A DNA stretch of 64,000 nt. Source: Achatina immaculata. Lineage: Eukaryota; Mollusca; Gastropoda; Stylommatophora; Achatinidae. Numbering within the stretch: position 1 is the stretch's first letter; each line of letters starts with the position of its first letter. The stretch lies in contig CM019700.1 in NCBI GenBank assembly GCA_009760885.1, forward strand, positions 5,546,488-5,610,487, in the 5' to 3' direction. The notes beneath the pieces were generated by a model, which had not been told where the DNA came from, made no database searches, and worked only from the letters and a program-made list of their open reading frames with translations. Shown in pieces: positions 22,379 to 37,300 of the stretch. Position numbers and translations under genes: made by a program.

Positions 22379-25300
22379 TGAACTGCAAATGTCCGGATGA
22401 GTAATACTGATTTATATCCAAACTATTCACTGCTCCATTGTTACTGGAACAACCTTACACTCCTTGTGAATATTTTTACAATGTTACACCTGTTTCGTCA
22501 ACAAGTGTTATTATACGGGATTAGCCTAGAAGCGACAAACTGACCAGACAATGACTGCCAGACAGGATTAACTCTTGACGCGACAGACTGACCAGAAGAC
22601 ATCTCTACCCTCGAGGGGGTTTAAGATAACATGTAAGCCAAGTTTGAAGATAAACAAGGCAGAGGTAGACACAGACAGCGACACGACAACAGAGATAAAA
22701 ATAAGCCCATGACGCCTCTTTATCACCCCTACCCGCGGTATAAAAAAAGCCCTGATGCTAGTGTGTGTGTGTGTGTGTGTGGGTGTGTGTGTGTGAGTGA
22801 GTGAGTGAGTGAGATATATACTATTACTGTACACCTTTGTTTTAACATTTTATGTACAAAGTATTAACTTTATCATACTCCACGCTATCACCTCATGGTT
22901 TGTAAAAGCCCACCATCTCATTATTTCACCTCATGGGTAATCATCCCCACTTCACATCATTTCAAATGACTATGGAACTGTTGATTGTTGAATGTAAATA
23001 AAGTTATTTTTAAAAATATCAAACTTTGCTACAATATTTCTGTAATAATGATTATTAAAAATAACAACAAAGGAGGAAAAAAACCACACATATATGCATG
23101 CACACACATACACACAGAGAAAGAGCAGATAATTTATCTCCCAAAGGTTAGTTCCTAGGATTATAAACAGAACTGTAGAGATCAATGACTCGCAAAGTCA
23201 CTTCATCTACGACGTCCCTGGGCTTACAGCCATCCAGGGAAATGAAAAAGCTGACAGGTCGGGCTGGCTCTGCTGTCACTGCAGATGGACAACCTCTGGA
23301 TCGAGTCGATATTATCAATGTGCTTAGAGAGAGATGCAGAGCGGAGGACTTCGAGAGAAGCAAATCTACGCTGCTGCTTAGACTGAGAGAGCTGGGAGTA
23401 CAGACTGGCATGGCCAGGAATGAAAGGCTTATGTGGCGTGTGAGAGGACTTGTAAACCAAACACAGAACGGGCACTACCAGCCGCAGGACACAGAAGGAT
23501 ATATTGGGGGGGGGGGGGGGGAATCTGAGCACTGTGGAGATGTCCAGAGTGCAATGATAATGATCCAAGCCATAAACCATAAACCAATTATAATTTAATT
23601 TAATCTTAGAATTTTTTTTTTATCACAATCATTCATTTCTATTGCAGCCTAGTGGCACAACAGGCAGAGAAGGAAAGCCTCCCCTCAACCCAGACTTGCA
23701 CTTTCTTTTCTAAAAAGCAATCTCTCTTGCACCTCTGTGAAAAGCTTGTCACCATAAGCTTCAAAGTCTGCTCTATGCTTCTCCCTCCTTCTAGAGTCCA
23801 GTTCATTGTCTGTCGTCTGTTCTTTTCATGCACAGCACACTCTTTCACTTTATTTCAAGGTCTGTGTCTTATTCGGATACTTTCTTCAATACACTTTTTC
23901 TTTCAAAACTTCAGATTAAATATCATAAAGTTGAACAAAAATGTGAGTAATGAAAAGCGATGAAACAAATCTGAAAAAAAAAAAATTATCACTACTGTAT
24001 AATATGCAAGAAATGTAGAGTCCTTGAAGGACAAACGAACTCACGATACCTTTGATTCTTCTTTATGGATGATCATTGCGGATAAAAGCTGTGATTTATG
24101 AGAAAAAAATATAAAAACTGTTGTCATTCACTTATAGCATGATTTGACAGGGATTCAGGAACATACAAAATTAAAAGCAGATATAATTTTTTCTTATGTA
24201 ATACTGTCTCGAATATAATTTTGCATTCCAGTTATAAAACTAAGTATCTGGTCCTAACTATATCACTCTAATATGACAAAAGGGGTCAAGAAAAACATGG
24301 GCATATTCCCTTTATGTGTCTCAAAGACACAGAATAATGCTTATATTCATTCTTTTTTTTTACTTTTTTAATATCTGTAATCTATAAAAAATGTTGACTT
24401 GCATCCTTTAAAAATAAAACACTAAAGAGTCAACTTTTATCTTCTATGTATGAAGATGAGCATATAAAATCTACAGAATCTTTTACAAAAGGTTTAAACC
24501 TAAAAAGTGCTACCACATGACCTGCTCTTGTTAGTAAATCTCAATGCTTTCCTTGGAAAGTTCAACACAGCTGGCAGGCATCACCTTCAGCAGACCAAGA
24601 TGAACATGGTTTATGGTTTTACAGGCAACTTCTTGAGATTTCACATGCACTCTAGTCCAGTTAGGTCCCTCTTTCTCTCAGCAAAAAGAGCTGGCCTACA
24701 TGACCTACATGGCTAAATCTGTGCTGAAAAATCTGGTTGCAGGCTGAAATGAGAGCCTTGGAGGATCTCTAGATTTTCATTCCAGTGACAAGGCTCTATC
24801 ACTCTTCACAAAGTAAAACAACTATAGAAGCTGTGGAGAGGAACAGACAGAACTACACAAATAAGATTTTTAAGGGCATGCATCTTTCCCATCGCAATAT
24901 ATACCTGTGAGACCTGGACATTACAAAACAGCTGAGAAACACATAAATACTTTTGAATGTAAATGCTACAGAAGAGTTCTTCAAATATGGACATAAAAAA
25001 GAACAAATATATCCATACTATAAGAACTTGATATTGAAGGAGGTTATCTAGTACAGACGATTAAAGAGAGAAAACTTAAATATTTTGGACACATTAAACG
25101 TCATGATAATCTAGAGAAGATCATCTTGGAAGGGTACATAATGGGAAAAAGAAAGAGAGGAAGACCAAGGAGAAGATGGCTGCAAGACATGGTTGATGAT
25201 CAGCAAATGGATGCATCAGCAGCTGGGCATCTTGCTTACAACTGAAGCCTACAGGAGACCTGTTAGGGAGTCAAAGTTCCACAAGGGACATGCAAATTGA

Positions 25301-28300
25301 TTGAGTGACTGACAAGGCTCTTTGTTTAGCATGACTTAACACTTGAATATTTATAATTAAAAAGGTTCTTTCATTCTCTTTTATGTTACACATGCAATAT
25401 ATTCATTAAGTATAATGCTGATGCAAGAGAATAGACAAACAAAGGTGGTCTATACAGATGTGATGAAAGGGGACAGACTAAGAGGTAGACCTGACAACAA
25501 TGGCAAGATAACCTACAAGAAGATATATGTGCTTTTGGAATTGACAACTGGCAAGAAAAGATCAAGAACAGAGAGGAATGGAGATGTGTCTTGTTCTGAG
25601 CAATGTGCCTCAATGGCTCAGAAAGCTGCTGAAATTCAACAGCTGCTAAAAAAAGCAGAAGAATAATGCCAATAGTTATTTACTGATCGCTCTCAGTCTG
25701 AACAATTTTTAGCACATTAGAAAATGCGGAGCTTGTGCACAGAAATGTTTTGGAGAAAAGTTTGTATGTTTAGCCAGAAAAAATTGCGGACTAAATGTTT
25801 AGAAATCAGAGTAGTAAGATTGTATGAGAATGGCTGTGAATTAAATTCTGGACTACAGTAGGATATGCAAGCACCTATCACTGTCTTGTAACAGTTTTAT
25901 GTGCTGTTTTTCGAGGTGAAGTGCAAACTGATCTAATTCTTCTACGTTTCATCCAATCCATGGTTATTCTAGCCAGTTTGACTGCCTTTCTTTTTCCAAT
26001 ATAACTTTGAATTTTTTTTTTCAGATTTTTTCATTCTCTCTTTTTCTCTTTTTTTTTTTTTTCATTTTTCAGTGAATTTTCCAGTCGAAGTAAATTTCTC
26101 TAACTTTCTGCCATATCATGACATGTTCAAAGAATCTTCAGTGTCTTTTGTGTATGATTGATTTTAGTGAGTTCTTGTTGTTCTGCAGCTACTTCTAAAA
26201 AATCTATGTCCCATGGCATTTGCATGTTGTAGGAGGTTGGAAGTTCTAGTGCCTTCACTCTTCTAGGCCACTACAACATTTGAGGTAGGGATGGCAGCAC
26301 CTGCCCTCGCTGTCTTTGTTTGCCTAGGGAAACCCCCAGGTGCCCATTTATTTAGACTGCTTTGACCCTAGTTCTGGATGGTCTTTCCATTCAAGTGTGA
26401 AATCAAACCAGAGATCCTCTAATCAGCAGGAAAGTGCCACACCACTGTGATACCTCCTGAGAACTTCATTTGTTTTTAGGTCGTTCGGCACATGTGTTGA
26501 TATAAGACTAGTTTATGTAATCCAGCAAAACAAAAAGAGACCCTCAATCTGATGTCAGTTTTAAAAGATGGAAATTAAAGAGAAGTGAGTATTTTCAGAT
26601 ATGTGGAAGTGAATCATGGACAACAGGCAGGTCCACATAAACATTGCAGGAAGCAGTAGACATGTGGTTTATCAGAAGAATGTTGTGAGTTCTGTGGACA
26701 GCAAAGATTACTAATGAAGAATGTATGAGATGTGAGGGAGAGACAAAAAAAAATTTGGTAAAAAAATATGACAGAGACAATGTACTTTCACAGGACATGC
26801 AAATGAAAAGAGGGGGCATTGAATATACTCTAACAACAGGAACAACTGAAGACCCAGGGAAAGGCAGAGAGAAATGATACTGGATAGTTTGACGAGATGG
26901 TGTGAGATGAGATCACCAATTGACCTGCTTGAAGAATCAGGTACTATTGAGAAACATAACAGGCCAATGCCAGTAGGCATGGCACCTGGTGATGATGAGG
27001 ATTTCACTTCAGGAAAGATAGGGTTATGAGCATCTGATTCTTACTGTTATGAGCAGAATTTGATTCAGAACCAGTTTCTGATAAATCAGAAAATTTGTCT
27101 TCGGTATCAACATTTTGTTGTTCCATATCAATTTCCTTAGTCTGCTAAAAGTATTGGCTGTTTTTCCTATTTCAGATTAAGATCATTCAATTCAATTGTT
27201 ATATCCACCCTCATTTCTGCATATGAAAGCTGGAAAACAACTAAAGAAACGGACAACAAATTAGACTTTTTCAAAAACAAATGCTTAAGGAAAATACTTG
27301 GCATCAAGTGGAACGAACTCAAGAAACAATGCAGAGATAAGACAGATGAGCAAACAACAACCTGTCTCATGGGTGATCAGAAAAAGGAGATGGATATATG
27401 TTGGTCACGTGATGAGAAGAAATAATCAGAGAATCCCAAAACATGCCATCCAGTGGAACACAACAGGCCGGAGAAAAAGAGGTCAGCCATGTGAAACTTT
27501 AAAGAGGACATTTTTTAAAAGAGGCCAAATTAGTAGGCATAAAATCCCTTGATGAGGTTGAAAAGCTTGTATAAGACATGAAAACTTGGTGAATTACCTA
27601 TGTGACGTTTAACGGCACGGGAATGATGTAATATGTAAGATGTTTTTCCTGTTCATGTAATGATTTTTTTTGTCTAGGGAGAAGGTCAAAGTAAATGTAG
27701 ATCAAAGAGACTGCACCTGTCCCCTGATTCAAGCAGGCTGTCATTCAGTGTTAGACAGGTCAGTGTCATTGTGTCTAGTTGATATATACTGTCAGTGAGA
27801 ATAGTTCACATGCTCTGTCTGGTTTTCAATCTTTTAATTTTGACTGCAGAGTAGCCTCTGAGGCCACATTCATTCATTTGCATGTCCCTTGCAGAACTTT
27901 GCCCCCCTAACAGCTTCCTTGAAGGCCTCTCATTTGTAAGCATGATACCCTGCTGCTGATGCATCCATTCACAGATCATCAATAATGTCTTCTTGCCATC
28001 TCTGCCTTGGTCTTCTTCTCTTCCTCTTTTTTCCCCACAAGGGCTACATAATCAGCAAAACAGAAGTTCCCTGATAAGAGCTTCATCTGTTTCTGAAAAC
28101 TGAGCTAAGTTATGCATATCATTGTCATCATCAACATCATCATCATCATCATCACCCTTCACTCCCGTGAGAGAACAGGCCACAGATAAAGGCTCTCCAG
28201 TCATCCCTGTTCTTGGAATTATTCTCTCCTTCCTTCCATGTGCATCCCTTGTCTCTGAGCATTGTCATAATTTCTCTTCTCCGAGTATGTCTAGGCCTTC

Positions 28301-31300
28301 ATCGTTTTCTGATTCCATGTCAGTGCCTGTCTTGCTATGCTGGTGTTGGGTTTCCTCAATGTGTGACCAATCCACATCCATTTCCTAGACATGATTTGAT
28401 ATGCACATAATGGGGGGAAAAATAGACAAAAAAAAACCCAAAACATCAACAACAACTGCCTGTAAAAGAACATGTTACACCACCATTTACATGACTACAC
28501 AAAAGGCTTGAAAAGACAGGCCAGTGACACAGATATAGATTCCCCGCTCACCTTATGAGCTTCAATCAAAGATGTCTGGTCAGTTTTGTTGATCAACAAG
28601 AACTTCTCATGGAGTTTTTCTTCTATCTCTTTTTCCAAGTTCCTGAAAGCAGTATCTTACAAATGACTGCAAAAAGGAAACCCTAAAAAACTTCAGCTTT
28701 CTTTCACTTGCATTGTTAACTGTTAACTTTCCTATGTTGTTTACATGGTTTTTAAGAAAAATTGAAAATAAAATAACTGCAGTCACATATTTTGTTCTGT
28801 AGTTAGGAGTTCATCATTTTAATGTGCTGTAAAGGCTAAAAGTAGACGCTGCATAACTCCTTACAAAATATGACAGCTGGTACTTATGACTAGAAAAACA
28901 GAATCATGTGCCGTGAATGCTGCTTGGAAGGTTAAGAGCAGAAGTGAGAGGGGGAGCAGTTTCTAAGCCAATATGTGAAACAAGATAACGATGCATCTTC
29001 TACAACAGTGGTTCCCAACCTTTCTCCTTTTGCATATCCCTTGGATAATACCTCTCCACAAAACTGCACACTGATGCTAAGGACAATCCTCACCCCTGAT
29101 ATATGAAAACCCACATTTCACATATTCGTTACCGCATTTTCTTTTTTTTTTTCAACCTGTTTGAAGAAATGAGGACTCTTGATTTTTCACAAGCAAAAGT
29201 ATTAGAAGCGCCTTGAGACATTCGTGACTGATCACTTTCCACAGACTGCTGAAGCTTTTTTTTTTTTTTTTTGACTGTGCCAGTTTTCAGTCACTGTTCC
29301 ATGTTGAGTAACATGGAAAGTTTTATATAAAACTGAAATAAAATAATGGCAAAAGAATCGAGAGCAAGATCTGAGGATGTGATATAAAGTGGCACCAAAA
29401 ATGCACACTGCAGTGATGTCATGTGTTCATGAAACACTGTTTAGGAAGGGACTTCTCACCATTAACCAAAATAATGTTGAGGGAGTGAGGGATTGTCTCG
29501 AGGTTAAAAAAAAAAGACAAAGAAAACTCACACTGCCACTTGTCATAACAATGAATTAATTTAACAACATGTGTATCTGTCTTTTGCCTTTACCCAACTT
29601 CTTTTTGTGTACCATTAAACATCCTGTTGTGTACCCTAAGGAACTAACTGCATTAGACTCAACAACAAAACATGAACTTACAGATAGAAGTTCTTAAAGA
29701 CTTCATATGTTCCTAAAATCTGTCTTAGATTGACTACCTGAGGAAAAAAAAAAGATCATACAATACCAATGAGTTTTTTTTTTCTTTTGTATAACTACTA
29801 CTTTAATAAAAATTATCAATGTCATTGCCTCAACATAAACCCCTGTCTATACCAGAGGTTCTTAATCTGGAGCCCATGACTCCCTGGGGCTCCTTGGAAG
29901 GATTATTGGAGGTTCATAGACCAGCAAACAGATTGACTCAATGAAAAAAAAAATCACAGCATCATCTGGATTCTTTTTATTACTTTATTTTTAATAAAGG
30001 GTCCTCAAGCTGGAAAAGGGGTCCACTGTGAATAAAAGGTTGAGAACCATTGGTCTATACCTACATAACAGGTCATCAATGACTACAAAGCATGCTACCA
30101 GAGTGCTGTCTACATTCTCCATAAGTCTCTGTTATAGCCCACATTGATTCCTCTTCAAGAATAGGTATTGATATGGCCCACACTGGTTCCTCTTCAAGAA
30201 TAGGCACTGCTATGCCCCACACTGATTCCTCTTCAAGAATAGGTATTGCTATGGCCCACTCTGATTCCTCTTCAAGAATAAGTATTTGGTAATCTGACAA
30301 CTCTTGAGCCCAGGGAAAGTTTATGTATGAAAATGGGAAGGAAAAAAAACACTTAAGAGAACTTAAGAAGCAGTACTCAAGCCAGAAGAAACAGTAGTCT
30401 GTGATCCACAGCCGACTATTTGCATTAGGGCTGGCAAACCACAACTTACCGAGCACTTCAGTACCAAGGCCCTTAACTCTTTCAATCCAGTATAGCACTG
30501 GCTGTACACATGTCCTGCATGCCTATGTGAATCAATGCCCTGAGAGGTGTTTAGGCAAAGTCTAAATAAAATGAAAAGCAACACTTTTCCAACCCAGTCC
30601 ATATTTTAAAAATTATGGAGTAACTTCCTTTCAATTTTATTTCTACAAAAACTTCTTGCTGAAGTGTATTCTGGCAGAGCACCGAAAGAGTTAAAGTTAA
30701 AGACTATCTCCATTCATCTTTGTTTTTGACTTTCTCTCTACCAGTTCTTTACTCCCATCATCAGGTGCCGTGCCGACTGGCGCTGACTGTTATGCTTCTC
30801 CAGAGTACACGATCCTTCATGCAGGCCATCAGCTCAGTTGGTGATCTCCTCTCATATCATCTTTACTCTAAGTTCTCTGAAGTCTTCTCCCACGCTGTCC
30901 CTCCATCTTTGTCTTGGTCTGCATCTTGGTTTGTGTCCTTTATATCTCCTATATGTAAACAAGTCCAGTTTGGTACTCTTATCCATTCTTTGACAGCTTT
31001 TTAAAAATCTGTTAGCTTTCAGAATGGTGATGTTTAGTACATCTTTGTAGAAACACCAGTGTAAAACACATTTAATGTGGTATATTAATGTTTTATGCTG
31101 TTACATATAGAAATATTGTTCTCTATAAAGGTAAAGGTAAAATTCTTGTTTCCATGCCATTAAGGCATATTGGGGATACAGAGTTAGATCCATATTTCCA
31201 TGACCTTCGGAACATGAAAGTGCGATATGGTCAGTATTCATGCCTGGCCACGCTAACCTTCCAAGATTTCTCTGGTACTCATTTTTAGAGGCTGTGTGGA

Positions 31301-34300
31301 CCTCGGGGCTTTTTTGGTGTGTTCATTCATTCATCTGCATGTCCCATGTGGAACTTTGCCTCCCTAACAGCACTCCCCATGTGGAACTTTGCCTCCCTAA
31401 CAGCACTCCTGTAGGCCTCTCGGTAATGAATAAGATGGCCTGCTGCTGATGCATCAATTTTTGGTGTGTACCAACAAAAAATTCCATTGCTGGGACTTGA
31501 ACCTGGTACCACTGGATTAGTAAATCAAGTACCTAACCAGTCAGTCAACCATAATTCTATATAGCACCATATGTGTGTGTGTGCATGTGCGTGTGCATGC
31601 ATGTGTAAAATAAAACTTCCTACTTTCAGCAATAATCCCACACCACAAATTTTATCAAATTTTGGCAAAATTTTCTGCATACCCAGTATAATACCAGTCT
31701 CTATATATAAAAACTGCTTCTTAAAAAATTTCCATTCAAATTTTTGTTTCTATCTTACTTACGGGCAACTCTGAAAGTTCGTTATTCAGGTATCGTGTAA
31801 CCTGAGTTCGGATGTCATACACCTGTTGCTCTGATAAACTGTCATAAGAAACTAAATTTCTGTTTGCCTGTTGAAATAAAATTCCAGAATCTACTTACAT
31901 ACATATACTTTACAAAGTTTAAAAAATCTGTTTATTTAAATTCACTTACAGAAATTTTAGTATTACATGTATCTATCAAGTGCCGTGCCTATGGCCGCTG
32001 GTGGTCATAATACTCCACAGTTCTCTGCTTCTGTGATGACTCTTGGAGTGTCCTGGTGTCCTCTTTCCATGCCATCTTGCCAGCCTGCCCAGGATTTTCT
32101 CTCCTGGCCTATCTCGGTTCTTTTCCCCTCTCACTTTCCTGTTGTCACAGTGTGTTTTAGTTATGTCCCTTACACGAATAGTTTCGCAGAAATAAAGCTT
32201 CTGAAAATACCTACACGAGGGTGAACTACTCGAGCTGGACGAGATGGCAGAGCTGTCGAACCACAGCTGGTCAAAACCCTGTCATACCTCCCAGTGGTGC
32301 CCCTAGAAACAGACAGTGTGCTGGCCGAGTGAGCTGGGATCACAATGGGAAGATGAACTCAGTCCAAAAAATGCACTGTGGTGATGTTTGACGTGTTGGG
32401 CTGAAAAGCATAAATGTGATACAGTAATCAAAGCACTTTTTGAAGGTGAATGCCAAAGAGGAAGAAATATTTACATTAATAAAGTTAAGGAATATGTTAC
32501 ATAAAATATTTACATATACTTACATAACAAAATTTAAAAGTATATTCAAATAATAAAATTTCGATATATGATTACATCTATTTACATAATAAAGTTTAAC
32601 TCTTTCCGTGTTTCCGGATACTGAGGTAGCCCTTCCATTTTGTGTCTAGAGTGGCAGTGGGGACTACGGTAGCCCATGTTTGTTTCTTTAAAAAAACGGT
32701 GTAACTTTTTAACTGTACACGTTTTATTTGCGCATGTCCGGTGACCTGTCATAGTTCCGTCAGAAGCATGCCTAACAACCGAGTGAAAATGTGTGTTTTG
32801 ATGGAATAATTGGAATATTTTGTGTGATTTCTGAGGTATTCGGACATGCCCCATGACCAGACCATTGTTCTTGAATGTGCCCCAAGTAGATTTTTACCAT
32901 AAAACTGACTGAAGAAGTAGTTAGGTTATTTCAGACATTATTGTACTGCGTATGCCACATACTATGACATGACAAGATTGGATGAAGCTACAGGTCGATC
33001 TAGAAATCTCAGATAGTAAATACTGCATCTCTAGATGTACCCGATGGTAAGTAGGACACAATTATCAGCTAAAATCATCACGCTACTTTTTTTTTCCCTA
33101 AAATACTCTTCGCTCCTACTTTTACAGCTATTTTGATGCATAATATGTATACTTATACGTGGACATACTTTATTACTTTCAATTTTACAGCTGTATCTCC
33201 TATGCAAATCAAGACCCGTGCTTTTAATTTGGCACAAATGGAATGTCAGCATTTTTTTCCTGCGGCATGGAAAGAGTTAAGCATATGTCTATGTATATCT
33301 TCCATATGAAAGTCTGCTAACTGTCAACAGCTTTACATCCAAATGAGACACCGAAGAACAGTGTGTTCCTCAGTGCATGATGGGAAAAAAGCACATCAAA
33401 ACCATGACTCAGGTACAATACTTGACTTAGCTGTGGATGAATCCAGAAGAAAAAAACAAGTGAATACTGACAGTTACTCTTCTACTGTGAGGTTTTCAAT
33501 CAATCACCTGCCACTCATGTGTCACACCTAAAACAATGACAGGTTCAATTTTAAGAAACAATGAATGCTGGGATAGAAGAAAGATTTATTTTTAAAAAAA
33601 CAGAAAATAAGATCAGAGAAGAAAATACTAACCAAAGTGTCATGCAATGCCAATTCGGCCTTCAGCTGCTGTACTTCTTTCTGTAGCTTTTTCACTAGAA
33701 TCTGTAAGAGAAAACAAGTGAACATGAACATTAAAAGCAGCTTTTATCAAATGAAAGAACATAGTGTAATAATTTACTGTTATTATGAGGATCATACCGA
33801 AAGTTGTGAGCAAATATTTTTAAAAAATCAAAATTTATAGAGAAAATATAAAAGTATCACCTTAAACTGCATCCTTTTCTTCACTTTTCAACATAATCTC
33901 CATTTCTCTGCACACATTTTCCCCATTGCTCTGCAAGTTTGAAAATACCCTCCCAGCAGAATTCCATTCCAGCTGACCAACAGCACAGATGCACTGCTTT
34001 CTGGACGCTCTCTCCTGTGGGACCCAGTTGGCACAAACTTTTCTATCCCCTAGGGTTTCAATAATTTCCTGTACTGCACTGTGTCCTATTCCAAGATTTA
34101 CAGCAATTTCAGAAACTGTGACACATCTGTCTTCTTTAATGATGTCATCAACCCTTTCCATGTTGCATTCAGTGGAGGCAGTTAGAGAGCGACCACTGCG
34201 AGGCATATCTTAGATGCTTGTTTTTCCATCTTTGAAATGTTTCACCCACCTCCTAACACTGCTAGCCCCCATACACACATTTCCATAAGCAAATTGAAGA

Positions 34301-37300
34301 CTGGTGAATTTCAGCAGCGGGGATTTCCTCTTTAACGAGGAACTCAATAACAGCACGCTGATGAAATGAAACTTCAGCAACTGCCATTTTGTTTTATGCT
34401 CCGCGTGGTCACGTGACATATGATGATGATGTCATGTGACCTCTACATGAAGTGCAAAGGATGTAGATTAAGTTGATACATTTATATTTTCTCTATAAAT
34501 TCTGATTTAAAAAAAACTTGCTCACGACTTTTGGTATGACCCTTGTACTTTAATAATTAAGTGGCCCACAAGGCATTTGTGGACCTATGGAGATGCATTA
34601 CTACGTTCACTTTTCCATGAATTAAATTATATCTGACTATCTTGTCAAAAGATGAAGATGAAAATGAAAAAAAAAAAAGAACATCTCTATAACACCTTGA
34701 CTTGGACACCTCAGTGAAAAAAGAAAGAGGGGCAGGCCAGTGGGGACATGGAGACTCAGAATACAGGAAGAACTAAAGGAAGTGGGAGAGATCGTGGTTT
34801 GAGGTATCCCTTCTTCTTCTTCTTCTTCTTCGTTCACTTCTATCACCAAAAACCGCACTGTGAACCTACTGAATTCACGCATGTGGTCCTCGTTAGGTCC
34901 CGTGGTCCCCTGTGTGGTCCAAAATAGACCACACGAGTTCCACGAAAGGACCACAAGGGGTTCAGAGTATCACAGTGCTTTAGCCTGTATTCTTGGTGGG
35001 TCTCGGAAGCGGGATTGCGTGACACCGTGGTTTTCATTGCACCAGTTTGGTCTAGGGTTGGACTTTCTCACCGGAAGACATCGACGTGTTTGGAATATCA
35101 GTGCATCCCCGCTGGGTGAGAGGCGTTAGCCCACCCAGGCCAGAGTTGGACTTTCTCACCGGAAAACCTCGACGTGTTTTGAGATACCCGTGTATCACCG
35201 CCGGGTGAGAGGTGGTTGCCCATCCAGTCCAGGGTTAGAGGTATCCCAACATGCTCAAAACAGAATTGGCTGGAGAACTCTTTGGGAGTACAAAGGACTA
35301 TGATGATGATGATGGTGCCTGAGTAGCAAAGTGGTGCTTAAGAACCACATTTCAGCTGATTCCAGCCTCCTTTGTATATCTTTATCAACGTTTGCAGTGG
35401 CTGATTAATCACCACCTAGGTCTTTAGGCTAAATTTAGTAAGAGCGCCGCCCCTCCCCCCCCCCCCCAAAAAAAACAAACAAACAAACAAACAAATCACA
35501 CAAACAATAATCTGTATTTTTTCCCTTGATTCCAGGCCTACTGCCCTTTCAGAACCCAAGGCTTAAGCCAGTTCTGCCTAATGGACTAATGGATCACCCC
35601 CCCCCCAAGTTATATGGCAGTCTGTAAGTTCTGCCTCAGTTACAGCATACCTGGCCAGGTCTGGAAATGTCAAACAAACTGAGATTTGGCACCTCTGACA
35701 TGTACATCTGGAGTTTTTCCACCTCCACTCGGACACTCATTTACACAGGAACTTTTGAGGGGAACAGTGTTTTTTATGTGTCTATATCGGAATTAGAAAA
35801 ATATTTTGGCCAAACACCATAAGAAATAACATGTTGTTGGCAGAAATGCAGATGAAGCCATTGACAGCAATTACTGAGGAAAGACGCTGGCGATGGTTGG
35901 GACATGTGCTCCGAATGACTGACAACTCACTGCCAAAAATAGCACTAAGATGGACACCACAGGGAAACAGAAGTAAGGGTAGACCAAAAGAGACATGGAG
36001 AAGAACAACAGAGAGGATGTTGAGCAATAGAGGGCTCACCTGGGCAATAGCAAAAAAAAAAAAAAAAGGCAAAGGTCAGGCATTTGTGGAAAACCCTTGC
36101 GGAAGCCCCATGTCCCCTGGGCACTTAAGGTTCAGAGAGAGATATCGGAAATATATTGGTCACATGATGAGAAGAAACAATCAGTGAATCCCAAAACAAG
36201 CTATCACGTGGAACACAACAGGCCGAAGAAAAAGAGGTCCACCACATGAAACTCTAAAAAGGACACTGTTAACAGAGGCCAAATTAGTAAGTATAAAATC
36301 CCTTGATGAGGCTCAAAAGCTCACCGAAAACAGGAAAACTTGGCACACTACCATGCAAGCCCTATGTGATGTTTAATGGCACAAGAAGGATGAAAAATGT
36401 AATATATAGGAAAATCTTTGCAATGAGTCACTGTGAAAGACAAAATTTGATGACTACTCACTGCTGGGTCAAGCACTTCGTTGATACATGGCTCACTGGA
36501 AACGCACATCATGCGGGTGGCAAACCTCAGCGTGGAAATCTAAGGGAAAACATTGAATAGAAGAATCAAGGGACATTATCAACTGGTATAACATACAGTT
36601 AAAATAGCAATGTTAAAAAATGCACAATTGTTTTGGGCATCAATCCCAAGGTAACTGTTGTTGCTGTTAAAATCTTTAAACACAAGCATCGAGTCAGAAA
36701 TAGGACACAGCAGGACAAAGAAAAGGAAGTCATCCATGTGAAACTCTAAACAGAACATGCTGAGAAAGGCTAAATTAGTGGGCATAAGATCCCTTGATGA
36801 GGTTGAAAAACTCGCTGCAGGCAGAACATGGCAAACTATCATGCCGGCTTTATGTGACATTTAACAGCATGAAGAGGATGTAAGATCAAATCAGAAAGGG
36901 AGTGAGCTGTGGTGACTTAAAAGTTAATCAAAGATACATTCTTCTTCTTCTTCTCTGGAGTTGAAGTACTTGGTCATGTTAAATCAGAAGCCCAGTTGCC
37001 AGGATGAAGTCCACCGTCTTCTTCTGGTCCTCCCAGCATCCCCACAGATTCTTGTCTTAGGTCAGAGCCCCGTGGTAATGTCTGGTTGCGTAGGTCTGTA
37101 AAAGTTGGGGACTTTTGGAGAACATGTTTTGGAGTTTGTACTCCAACCCTTCAGGTGCATTCATCTCTATGTGAGATCTTGAGCTGGTGGAACTGGCTCA
37201 CCAGCCTGTAGGAGCCAGCTTTTAGTCAGAACAGGACTATTTGTTGCTTCCTTTGTAACCAGTGGATTGGATCTGGTTTGATGCCTCTGCCCAGCCTCTT

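Noticed and set aside
32582..32854. 90-codon minus-strand frame
   Set aside because: Lies across a TTAA-flanked MITE end; residue pattern not recognisable as a transposase.
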